A stretch of 56,721 nucleotides of DNA from Anaerolineales bacterium (GTDB taxonomy: Bacteria; Chloroflexota; Anaerolineae; Anaerolineales; Villigracilaceae). The number at the start of each line of letters is the position of its first letter. Position 1 is the stretch's first letter. The stretch lies in the NCBI GenBank assembly GCA_020851785.1, contig JADZCC010000059.1, positions 1-56,721 on the forward strand, in the 5' to 3' direction. This document shows positions 8,161 through 15,252 of this stretch, piece after piece. The notes under the pieces were generated by a model. The model did not search any database and had not been told where the DNA came from. It saw only the letters and a list, made by a program, of their open reading frames with translations. Both the position numbers and the translations under genes were made by a program.

Positions 8161-9333
8161 ATGAAAACAAATTACGTATCACGCATGACGCATCGTTTCT
8201 TATTAACCTTTAGCTTGTTCGCCATCCTATTAACCTCCTGCCAATCTGCCACGCCGACGCAAGACCAAAACCTGGCGCTGACTGCGGCCTTTGAAACGGC
8301 CTTCGCCCAATTGAGCGTCCCCACGCAAACTCCGCCCCCCACTGAAACGCCCGTCCCTACCGCCACCATTCCACGCACGCCTCCGGCTCTGCCGCAACCC
8401 TTTCAAACTTCCCTGCTCAAACCGGAAGATTTACCGCGAACGTATATAGCCGATACCTGTCAGTATTTGCAAAACAAGTGGAACCCCAACCATGCCGCGC
8501 CCGGCACAGTGGTGATGGTGATTATGATTCACGGCATCACCAAGGCCGCGCCGGAAAACCCCAATGGAATTTCAGTCGCCGATTTCAAAAAGTTAACCAA
8601 TGATCTTTTCAACCAGGGATTCACGGCCATCAACATGCAACAACTGGCGGACTTTATGTACAACAACGCCAAAATTCCGCCGCGTTCCGTTTTATTAATT
8701 GCAGACGACCGCCACTTTGCGGAATACTTCAACGACCATTTTCGTCCGCTCTATGAACAATGGGGCTGGCCCGTCGTCAACGCGTACATTGGGTTGGATG
8801 AACGGCCGGATTTATGGGCGGAAAACGCCGCGCTTTCCGCGGAAGGCTGGGTGGATTATCAGGCGCATGGCTATATTCACAACATAAATATCACCGACTC
8901 TTCCACTGATGAATTCATCCTGGGAGAGATGAACGGCGTGATTACCTCTTTCCAAAAATATTTAAATAAAAAGCCGATCGCCTACATTTGGCCCGGCGGC
9001 GGGTTTTCGGCCCGCGCCGTTGAAATTGGAACGGGACTCGGCTACAAACTGGGCTTTACTGTTAACCCGCGCGGGCCGGTGATGTATAACTGGATTCCGC
9101 AAGCCGACGCCGTAAACCAAAACAACCCTTACGCCATTCCCGAAACCCCGGCGGGCAACCCGCTGATGACCATTCCGCGCTATTGGGCGCCCAACGCGCG
9201 CGATTCATTGGATAGCGTGCGCCAGATTGGCGAACAGGCCGCCGCCTACGCCGAACAAAACAAAGCCGTGGAACTGGAATATTACGACATCCTATGCGCG
9301 CCAACCTATGGGCCCATCCCGGCCGCGCAGTGA
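8161..9333 (+). CDS. Polysaccharide-deacetylase-like lipoprotein, copy 1
   Basis: A 390-residue predicted lipoprotein: hydrophobic signal with lipobox LLTSCQS, then a Thr/Pro-rich linker and a globular domain from about residue 80. The fold resembles NodB-type deacetylases by motif order: SVLLIADDRHFAEYF (two Asp at 182-183), DYQAHGYIHNI (His236 and His240, an H-x3-H metal-binding pattern), and IAYIWPGGGFSARAV followed by LGYKLGFT. This points to a surface-exposed, metal-dependent carbohydrate esterase, but overall similarity to known families is weak. A TTG codon two codons upstream was not used as the start because the -10 box spacing and signal peptide favour the ATG. A paralogue follows 29 bp downstream. 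Confidence 0.7.
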   Translation: MKTNYVSRMTHRFLLTFSLFAILLTSCQSATPTQDQNLALTAAFETAFAQLSVPTQTPPPTETPVPTATIPRTPPALPQPFQTSLLKPEDLPRTYIADTCQYLQNKWNPNHAAPGTVVMVIMIHGITKAAPENPNGISVADFKKLTNDLFNQGFTAINMQQLADFMYNNAKIPPRSVLLIADDRHFAEYFNDHFRPLYEQWGWPVVNAYIGLDERPDLWAENAALSAEGWVDYQAHGYIHNINITDSSTDEFILGEMNGVITSFQKYLNKKPIAYIWPGGGFSARAVEIGTGLGYKLGFTVNPRGPVMYNWIPQADAVNQNNPYAIPETPAGNPLMTIPRYWAPNARDSLDSVRQIGEQAAAYAEQNKAVELEYYDILCAPTYGPIPAAQ

Positions 9334-9349
9334 GCCAATTCAAATCATT

Positions 9350-9362
9350 TACAATACTTGCC
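9350..9362 (+). promoter_or_regulatory. Leaderless-type -10 box
   Basis: TACAAT (9350-9355) ends 7 nt before the ATG at 9363, with no Shine-Dalgarno sequence. It would give the second paralogue its own transcript start. Confidence 0.5.
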
Positions 9363-10514
9363 ATGCAAAATCAATTTTCAATTTCTGATCAATTCTGGCC
9401 GCGCGCCCTTGCCCTATTTTTGTTAAGCGTCATCTTTGCGGGTTGTCAGCCCGCTCAACCTGCCAGCCAAACGCTTTCAGCGGAAACCAATGTACCCGTC
9501 GCTGAATCCGCCTCCCCGACGACAGAAGCGGTCCTTCCATCCCCCACTGCGGTTTTAACGCCGCCCGCTTTACCGGAAAATTTTCAAACCGATTTATTAA
9601 ATCCATTGGATAGGCCGCACGCGTACCTTCAGGATACCTGCCAATATTTAAAGAATAAATGGGATCCTTCAAAAGCCAAACCCGGCACGGTGGTGATGAT
9701 TATCTTGATGAAGGGGATTTACAAAGGTCCGGTGGAAGAATCCGGCGGGATTGACTCCGGCGATCTGGATCATTTAATGATGGAACTAAAACGGCAGGGC
9801 TTTGAAGCGATTAATACGAAACAACTGCTGGGCTTTATGGAACGGAATTTGTACATCCCGCCGCGCTCGGTGGTTTTGATTCAGGATGGCAACCGCAAAT
9901 ATGAAAACTTCAGCAAACATCTCGGCGGCTATTGGGAAGGCTGGGGCTGGCCGGTGGTGAATGGTTGGGTGAGCCAGCCGGACACGCTCGAATCTTTATG
10001 GGCGGAAAACATCGCGCTCGAAAAAGACGGCTTTGTGGATCATCAGCCGCAGGGCGTGATGTTTGGAACTGTGCTTTCAGACGATTCTTCCAAAACGGTG
10101 ATCATGCGCGAACTGCAAGGTTCATACGACGCTTTTGTGCAAAAGTTTGAAAAGAATCCGATTGCGTTTATTTGGCCCGGCGGTGGGTTTGGTCAGCGTC
10201 CGGTGGAAGCGGCGCGCCAATTAAAATATCAGCTTGGGTTTACCTCCAACTCGCGCGGGCCGGTGATGTATAACTGGGTTCCGCTGGCCGACGAGCCAGA
10301 CCCTTTGCGCCCGGCGTTCACCCCCGAAGGTAAAATTGGCGACCCGCTGATGACGCTTCCGCGTTATTGGCCTTCTGAAGCATTAATGGCGATTGACAAA
10401 GTTCGCACGATTGGCAATCAGGCCACAACCTACGCCGAAGCCAACAAAAAAATTGAAATTCAATATTACAATATCGTCTGCGCCGATACGTATGGACAAA
10501 TTTCCACGCCCTAA
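9363..10514 (+). CDS. Deacetylase-like lipoprotein, copy 2, metal motif lost
   Basis: A 383-residue paralogue of the preceding gene, with lipobox FAGCQP and the same Thr/Pro linker. Long stretches align (DTCQYLKNKWDPSKAKPGTV, GWGWPVVN, FIWPGGGF, SRGPVMYNW, PLMTLPRYW). The metal-binding positions of copy 1 have changed: the ADDR segment is QDGN here, and the H-x3-H segment HGYIH is QGVMF. The protein therefore probably kept the fold but not the metal-dependent chemistry, and may bind a glycan or regulate copy 1. A longer ORF reading starts upstream at 9294 inside the first paralogue; the ATG at 9363 is preferred because the signal peptide begins there. Confidence 0.7.
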   Translation: MQNQFSISDQFWPRALALFLLSVIFAGCQPAQPASQTLSAETNVPVAESASPTTEAVLPSPTAVLTPPALPENFQTDLLNPLDRPHAYLQDTCQYLKNKWDPSKAKPGTVVMIILMKGIYKGPVEESGGIDSGDLDHLMMELKRQGFEAINTKQLLGFMERNLYIPPRSVVLIQDGNRKYENFSKHLGGYWEGWGWPVVNGWVSQPDTLESLWAENIALEKDGFVDHQPQGVMFGTVLSDDSSKTVIMRELQGSYDAFVQKFEKNPIAFIWPGGGFGQRPVEAARQLKYQLGFTSNSRGPVMYNWVPLADEPDPLRPAFTPEGKIGDPLMTLPRYWPSEALMAIDKVRTIGNQATTYAEANKKIEIQYYNIVCADTYGQISTP

Positions 10515-10525
10515 AGGAGTATAAG

Positions 10526-10870
10526 ATGAACGATTGTATTTTTTGCAAAATCATCGCAGGCGAAATCCCCAGTTCGCAGGTCTATCGCGACGAACGCGTC
10601 ACCGCCTTTCGAGACATTCAGCCCGCCGCGCCCACGCACCTCTTAATCGTGCCGAACAAACATCTTGATTCCGTCAATCAAATGACAGCCGAAGACGCGC
10701 CGCTGTTGGGGCATCTCTTTTTTGTGGCCAAACAACTCGCCGCGCAGGAAGGCCTCGCCGAAAGCGGTTATCGCCTCATCGTCAACACTGGCGCGGGCGC
10801 GGGTCAAACTGTTTTTCACTTACACCTCCATCTGCTGGGTGGAAAACCAATGAGTCACCTCGTTGGCTAA
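10526..10870 (+). CDS. HIT-family nucleotide hydrolase (HinT-like)
   Basis: A 114-residue histidine-triad protein. The N-terminus NDCIFCKIIAGEIPSSQVY is typical of the HinT branch, and the catalytic triad motif HLHLHLLGG (H-x-H-x-H-x-x) is complete near the C-terminus. Family members hydrolyse phosphoramidates of adenosine nucleotides in the cytoplasm. The start at 10526 has a good AAGGAG sequence 8 nt upstream. It lies 11 bp after the second lipoprotein gene and before a hairpin with a T-run. Confidence 0.93.
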   Translation: MNDCIFCKIIAGEIPSSQVYRDERVTAFRDIQPAAPTHLLIVPNKHLDSVNQMTAEDAPLLGHLFFVAKQLAAQEGLAESGYRLIVNTGAGAGQTVFHLHLHLLGGKPMSHLVG

Positions 10871-10876
10871 AATCAC

Positions 10877-10904
10877 AAGCCGATCTACGGATCGCTTTTT
10901 TTTT
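10877..10904 (+). terminator. Terminator between the HIT and ThyX-like genes
   Basis: AAGC-C-GATC pairs with GATCGCTT around a TACG loop (one bulged C) and is followed by a run of eight T. It sits 15 nt upstream of the ThyX-like start, so it could also act as an attenuator. Confidence 0.5.
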
Positions 10905-10918
10905 GAGGAGTTCTGAAC

Positions 10919-12328
10919 ATGCCTGAACGGGAAATTTATCTACTTTCGCCGCGCGCCCTCAGCCCGGAAACCATCGCGGTGGCGTTTGCCAAAACCTCGC
11001 GCGCGCCGGAATCTTTCCGCGAAATTGCCGCCGAGTTAAGCGACGAACAATCCGCGCAATTTCACGAGAAATGGGTGGTTGGGTATGGTCACGCTTCCGT
11101 CGCCGAACACGCGGTCTTACACCTGGCTTTTGAAAACGTCTCGCGGCTGGCGATTGAAACCATCGAAAGCAATCGCCTGGCCTCGTACACCGAAAAATCC
11201 ACGCGCTATCAAAAATGGGGTTTGGATGATTTTACGATTCCGACGGAACTGGATGGGCAGTCCCTGCGGGACGAATACATCCGCGCGGTGCGGCTCCTTT
11301 TCTCGACCTATGCCGAATCGCTCGACCCGGTCAAGAATCTCATCCTCGGCAAAACCCCGCGCCGCGAAAACGAATCAGACGAAGCCTACGACCGCCGCAT
11401 CCGCTCGCAATATGTGGATCGTTGCCGCTTCATCCTCCCGGCCGCGGCCAACGCCAACGTGGGCATGACCGCCAACGCCAGAGTGATTGAAATGGCGATT
11501 CGCAAAATGCTTTCCCATCCGCTGGCGGAAGTCCGCGAAATTGGCGAACGGGTGAAGGAAGTCTCCAAAGCGGAAACGCCAACGCTGGTGAAATACGCCG
11601 ACGTAAATCCCTATCAACTGGAAACCAGACTGGCATTGGAGGCCTGGGAAGTTGAAGCTGAATCTCAAAACGCGGAATGGTGTACGCTGATTGATTACGA
11701 TCAAACCGGCGAAGCCAAAATCCTTGCGGCGGCTGTCTATCGCTTTGGCGAAATGCCCTACGTCGAAGCGCTCGCGCACGTACAAAAAATGTCCGCTGGG
11801 GAACAAGCTCAGCTTGCCGAAACCCTGCTGGGCAAGTTGGATAAATACGACGTGCCGCTTCGGGAATTGGAATACGCGACCTACACATTCGATTTGGTGA
11901 TGGATCAGGGCGCGTATGCCGAATTCAAACGCCACCGCATGATGAGCCAAACGCCGCAAAACCTGACGACGCGGCTGGGCTATTCGCTCCCGCGCCTCGT
12001 CGTCGAATCTGGTTTTGGGCCGCAATACGAAGCGGCCATGGAAGCGGCGGCTGAAACGTACGAAAAACTCCATGCGTTCAATCCGGCCGTGGCGCAGTAC
12101 ATCGTCCCCAACGGATTCAATCGCCGTGTGTTGGCGCAATTCAACCTGCGCGAAGCGTTTGCCTTTTGTCAGCTTCGTAGCGCCGCCAACGCGCACTTCT
12201 CCATTCGCCGGGTGGCGCAAAAAATTTACGAGGAAATTTCCAACGTTCATCCCCTCTTATCAAAATACATGAAACTCCACGCCGAAACCTGGGAAGCCGT
12301 GGAAGAAGCCCATTTTACGAAGGTGTAA
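10919..12328 (+). CDS. Fused two-domain ThyX-like thymidylate synthase
   Basis: A 469-residue protein, about twice the length of a normal FAD-dependent thymidylate synthase ThyX, with two ThyX-like halves. ThyX enzymes make dTMP from dUMP using FAD and methylene-tetrahydrofolate, and carry RHRxxSxNExSxRY. The N-terminal half (residues 83-97, ESNRLASYTEKSTRY) aligns to that signature but has SNR in place of RHR while keeping S, E, S and RY. The C-terminal half (residues 338 onward, RHRMMSQTPQNLTTR) keeps RHRxxS but lacks NExSxRY. The N-half also has GHASVAEHAVLHLAFENVSR, typical of ThyX. The start has a GAGGAG sequence 8 nt upstream. A strong terminator follows. Whether it still makes dTMP is an open question. 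Confidence 0.75.
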   Translation: MPEREIYLLSPRALSPETIAVAFAKTSRAPESFREIAAELSDEQSAQFHEKWVVGYGHASVAEHAVLHLAFENVSRLAIETIESNRLASYTEKSTRYQKWGLDDFTIPTELDGQSLRDEYIRAVRLLFSTYAESLDPVKNLILGKTPRRENESDEAYDRRIRSQYVDRCRFILPAAANANVGMTANARVIEMAIRKMLSHPLAEVREIGERVKEVSKAETPTLVKYADVNPYQLETRLALEAWEVEAESQNAEWCTLIDYDQTGEAKILAAAVYRFGEMPYVEALAHVQKMSAGEQAQLAETLLGKLDKYDVPLRELEYATYTFDLVMDQGAYAEFKRHRMMSQTPQNLTTRLGYSLPRLVVESGFGPQYEAAMEAAAETYEKLHAFNPAVAQYIVPNGFNRRVLAQFNLREAFAFCQLRSAANAHFSIRRVAQKIYEEISNVHPLLSKYMKLHAETWEAVEEAHFTKV

Positions 12329-12332
12329 ACAA

Positions 12333-12365
12333 AAATCTCCGAGGCCAAAACCTCGGAGATTTTTT
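12333..12365 (+). terminator. Strong terminator after the ThyX-like gene
   Basis: AAATCTCCGAGG and CCTCGGAGATTT form a perfect 12-bp stem around CCAAAA, followed by T residues. Nearly the same arms recur in the terminator at 37823. Confidence 0.9.
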
Positions 12366-12506
12366 AGATCAGAGCGCTGATTGAATTTTGATTACAAATT
12401 CAACGCAAAGGCACAAAATGAAAATCAATCTCTACCTAACCGTTTCAAAATTGGACGCGGAAATTTTTTTCAATTATCGCTTATCCAATTATCTACGATC
12501 CAGTTT

Positions 12507-13490
12507 CTAATCTTCCTCTGCTTCTTGCTTAATCTCAAAGATCGTATCAATCTTGCTCAAAATTTCGGGCGTTATTTTTGGGGCCACTTCAGCCGCTTTC
12601 ATATTTTCGTGAACCTGTTCCACGCGGCTCGCGCCGGTGATGACCGTGCTCACAAACGGATTCTTCAAACACCAGGCCAGCGCCAACTGCGAAAGCGTAC
12701 AGCCTAAATCTTTGGCAATCGGTTCCAGGGCTTTGACCTTGGCCAGTTTGGCTTCGTTGGTCAAATGGTCTTTCAACCATTCGTAGCCCTTCAAGTCGCC
12801 ACGGCTGTCTTTCGGAATGCCGCTGTTATATTTTCCGGTTAACAAGCCGGAGGCCAACGGACTCCAGATCGTCGTCCCATATTGATATTCTTTATAAAAG
12901 CGGACGTACTCGCCTTCCAAGCGTTTACGCTCAAACAAATTATATTGCGGCTGTTCGACCACCGGCTTATGCAAGTGATGGCGTTCCGCAATTTGAATGG
13001 CTTCCACAATTTCGGAAGCGGCCCATTCCGAAGTGCCCCAATACAGGGCCTTGCCCCATTCAATGATGTTGTGCATCGCCCACACGGTTTCTTCAATCGG
13101 CGTGGTTTTATCCGCGCGATGACAATAAATCAGATCCACATAGTCCAACTGCAGGCGTTCCAACGAACCGTTAATCCCTTCGATCAGCCGTTTGCGGTTT
13201 AACGTGTTGCGCTCGTTAATGCCATCGTGTAGGCCCCAAAACAATTTCGTGGAGATCAAGTAACTGCCCCGTCGCCACTTCAATTCCTTCAAGGCTTTGC
13301 CCATCACTTCTTCGGACTTACCCTTGGCGTACGTTTCAGCGTTATCAAAAAAATTTACGCCCGCCTCATACGCCGCGGCCATCATCTCCACTGCGGGCTT
13401 CACGTCCGCCTGCGTGTGAAATGTGACCCATGAGCCAAATGACAATTCGCTGACGCGAATGCCGGTTTTGCCTAAATGACGATATTCCAT
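12507..13490 (-). CDS. Aldo/keto reductase, Kv-beta/YghZ type
   Basis: A 327-residue NADPH-dependent oxidoreductase of the AKR superfamily. The catalytic tetrad is visible: Asp and Tyr in [15 protein letters not shown], Lys in LISTKLFWG and His in IYCHRADK. The segments [21 protein letters not shown] and [12 protein letters not shown] are typical of the potassium-channel beta-subunit branch (AKR6 and YghZ-like), which reduce aldehydes. Length is normal. GGAGG lies 6 nt before the ATG. It shares a 35-bp divergent intergenic region with the LysM lipoprotein gene, whose -10 box overlaps its own in opposite orientation. Physiological substrate unknown. Confidence 0.9.
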   Translation of the reverse strand: MEYRHLGKTGIRVSELSFGSWVTFHTQADVKPAVEMMAAAYEAGVNFFDNAETYAKGKSEEVMGKALKELKWRRGSYLISTKLFWGLHDGINERNTLNRKRLIEGINGSLERLQLDYVDLIYCHRADKTTPIEETVWAMHNIIEWGKALYWGTSEWAASEIVEAIQIAERHHLHKPVVEQPQYNLFERKRLEGEYVRFYKEYQYGTTIWSPLASGLLTGKYNSGIPKDSRGDLKGYEWLKDHLTNEAKLAKVKALEPIAKDLGCTLSQLALAWCLKNPFVSTVITGASRVEQVHENMKAAEVAPKITPEILSKIDTIFEIKQEAEED

Positions 13491-13511
13491 CGTTCCTCCG
13501 TTTTTTGCTCC

Positions 13512-13519
13512 ATTATAAT
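13512..13519. promoter_or_regulatory. Symmetric -10 element serving two divergent genes
   Basis: The octamer ATTATAAT is its own reverse complement. It offers TATAAT on the plus strand (13514-13519, 6 nt before the ATG at 13526, leaderless type) and TATAAT on the minus strand (13517-13512, 21 nt before the aldo/keto reductase ATG, which has a Shine-Dalgarno sequence). Confidence 0.6.
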
Positions 13520-13525
13520 CACCTC

Positions 13526-14425
13526 ATGCGAAAAATTTTATGTCTCTGCGCCGCGCTCCTTTCCGCATGCGCTTCCTCCAACGAGCCGGTCTTAATCGGC
13601 GCGTTACGTCCCTACGCAACGGCCACGCCGCAGTCCACCGCGACGCCCAACGTTTTAACCGTGCTCGAAACGCCGCTCCCCACGGCCACGCCGCACGCGT
13701 ACACGATTCAATCCGGCGATACGCTTAGCGAACTCGCTGAAACTTTTCACATCTCACAAAATGATTTGCAGGCGGCCAACCCGCAGATTAACCCCAACAG
13801 CATGACGATTGGTCAGACGCTGATCATCCCCGGCCCCAACGCGCCGGCCGCCACCACCCCGCCCGCGCCGGTTCCCATTACCCAAACCGTGTGCCACCCC
13901 TCGGCAGATTCCGGCTTGTGGTGCTTTGCGCTGATTCATAACAACACGCCAGACGTTCTCGAAAACGTCTCGGCCCAAATTACGCTCTTCGACGTTAACG
14001 GAGTCAACGCGGCCAGCCAGGTTGGCTTTCCGCCGTTGGATCAAATTCCGCCCAACGCTTCCCTGCCCGTCTTCGTTTTTTTTCCAAACACTCCGGCGGA
14101 GCTACTCCCTCAGGCGCAGTTGTTAAGCGCCGTGCAAACCAGCGCCAACCCCGCCATCCATGCGACGATTACCCAAAGCCAGGCCGAAGTCCACGGCCGC
14201 GCGGCCCAACTCAGCGGAGAAATTTTTCTGCCAGCCGAAGCGCCAGCCGCCGCCGAGGTTTGGGTTGCGGCGGTGGCTTACGATACAAATGGGCTGGTGG
14301 TTGGCTTGCGCCGCTGGGCCGGGAGCGATCTTCAGCCCGGGGGGAATCTCCACTTTCAGTTTGCAGTGGCCAGCCTGGGCGGGGATATTGCGGCGGTTGA
14401 GTTTTTCATCCAAACCAAAAATTAG
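13526..14425 (+). CDS. LysM-domain lipoprotein
   Basis: A 299-residue predicted lipoprotein. The signal peptide ends in the lipobox LLSACAS, a Thr/Pro-rich linker follows, then one LysM domain (about residues 56-102, AYTIQSGDTLSELAETFHIS through MTIGQTLIIPG) that binds peptidoglycan or other GlcNAc polymers. After another Pro-rich linker there is a beta-rich domain of about 170 residues with a possible disulfide (Cys in VCHPS and WCFAL), like the FxLYD-type domains found on cell-surface proteins. An ATG seven codons upstream overlaps the -10 box, so the start at MRKILCLC is chosen. Its stop overlaps the stop of the next, convergent, small gene. Confidence 0.8.
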   Translation: MRKILCLCAALLSACASSNEPVLIGALRPYATATPQSTATPNVLTVLETPLPTATPHAYTIQSGDTLSELAETFHISQNDLQAANPQINPNSMTIGQTLIIPGPNAPAATTPPAPVPITQTVCHPSADSGLWCFALIHNNTPDVLENVSAQITLFDVNGVNAASQVGFPPLDQIPPNASLPVFVFFPNTPAELLPQAQLLSAVQTSANPAIHATITQSQAEVHGRAAQLSGEIFLPAEAPAAAEVWVAAVAYDTNGLVVGLRRWAGSDLQPGGNLHFQFAVASLGGDIAAVEFFIQTKN

Positions 14426-14568
14426 AGCTTTTCTTCCTGCGAGGCAACCCCGTTTTTTGCATTGTCGCGGCGCACCATTACGCCTAAAATGAAGACGCCC
14501 AGCACAAGCAGGAGCAGACCGCAAAAGCACAGCATGGCGATATTCAGCATGAGAAAATCTGTATCCAT
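14422..14568 (-). CDS. Small single-span membrane protein, 48 residues
   Basis: The ATG at 14568 has AAAGGAG 5 nt upstream, which favours it over an ATG 21 codons earlier. The product (MDTDFLMLNI...) has one long hydrophobic helix (LCFCGLLLLVLGVFILGVMV) and a short charged tail. Its stop codon overlaps that of the convergent LysM lipoprotein. No family recognised; the ribosome-binding site and protein-like composition are the support. Confidence 0.55.
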   Translation of the reverse strand: MDTDFLMLNIAMLCFCGLLLLVLGVFILGVMVRRDNAKNGVASQEEKL

Positions 14569-14659
14569 CAAAACTCCTTTGCGCAAATATAACATCAAAC
14601 CGAAACAAAAAGCGCGAGCGGGAATTTTCACAATCTAAGCCCTATTTAATGTCCCCATG

Positions 14660-14665
14660 TACAAT
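14660..14665 (+). promoter_or_regulatory. Possible -10 box of the ccm operon
   Basis: TACAAT lies 38 nt upstream of the ccmE start, which has its own Shine-Dalgarno sequence (GGAGGA). No convincing -35 box. Confidence 0.35.
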
Positions 14666-14703
14666 AGGCTTGCCACATTAAACGTATTCGTTTTGGAGGA
14701 AGT

Positions 14704-15180
14704 ATGAAACCTAAATTTTTAGTCGGCGGTTTGCTCATTCTCGCCGCAGTCGCGTATCTAATTTTTTCATCCACACGGGCCAGCGCCGAGCGCTTTATCA
14801 CCGTGCAGGAGATGGAAGCGGAAGGGCCGAGCATCGTGGGCAAAAGCCTGCGACTCACGGGCGCGGTCGTCGGCGACACCATTCAATATGACCCAAACAC
14901 GCTCACTTTAACCTTTGAAGTCGCCCACGCCCCGGCTGATTATGAAATCACCGAAGAACAAGGCGGCCTGGCGGAAGTGTTGCATCAGGCGGTGATTGAC
15001 CCCAACCGCGAGCACGTCAAAGTGATTTATGTGGGCGTCAAGCCAGACTTGTTACGCAACGAAGCCCAGGCGATTATGACCGGCAAGCTGGACGCAAACG
15101 GCGTCTTCCACGCCGACGAATTATTATTGAAATGTCCGACCCGCTACGAAGAAGCGGCGCCAGATCAGACTTCAAGTTAA
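14704..15180 (+). CDS. ccmE: Cytochrome c maturation protein CcmE, CXXXY type
   Basis: A 158-residue periplasm-facing heme chaperone of System I cytochrome c maturation: it receives heme from CcmABCD and passes it to the CcmFH ligase. One N-terminal membrane anchor (about 5-22) is followed by the OB-fold core (RLTGAVVGDTIQYD through VYVGVKPDLL-like strands). Classical CcmE binds heme through the His of an HxxxY motif; here the position reads KCPTRY (Cys144, Tyr148), the CxxxY variant known from Desulfovibrio and archaeal CcmE proteins. Start supported by GGAGGA 4 nt upstream. First gene of the ccm operon, separated from ccmF by a hairpin. Confidence 0.9.
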   Translation: MKPKFLVGGLLILAAVAYLIFSSTRASAERFITVQEMEAEGPSIVGKSLRLTGAVVGDTIQYDPNTLTLTFEVAHAPADYEITEEQGGLAEVLHQAVIDPNREHVKVIYVGVKPDLLRNEAQAIMTGKLDANGVFHADELLLKCPTRYEEAAPDQTSS

Positions 15181-15188
15181 CCGCACAA

Positions 15189-15222
15189 AACCTGACAGAT
15201 TTTACAACCTGTCAGGTTTTAT
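15189..15222 (+). terminator. Hairpin with T-run between ccmE and ccmF
   Basis: AACCTGACAG (15189-15198) and CTGTCAGGTT (15209-15218) form a perfect 10-bp stem with a 10-nt loop, followed by TTTTATTT. It has the shape of an intrinsic terminator inside an operon, so it may lower downstream expression or process the message. Confidence 0.65.
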
Positions 15223-15252
15223 TTCGTGTACGCCCCTTTAAAGGATATTCGT

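Noticed and set aside
8155..9333. TTG start at 8155 for the first deacetylase-like lipoprotein
   Set aside because: It would add only Met-Ser and place the start inside the 6-nt spacer after the -10 box; the ATG at 8161 fits both signal peptide and promoter.
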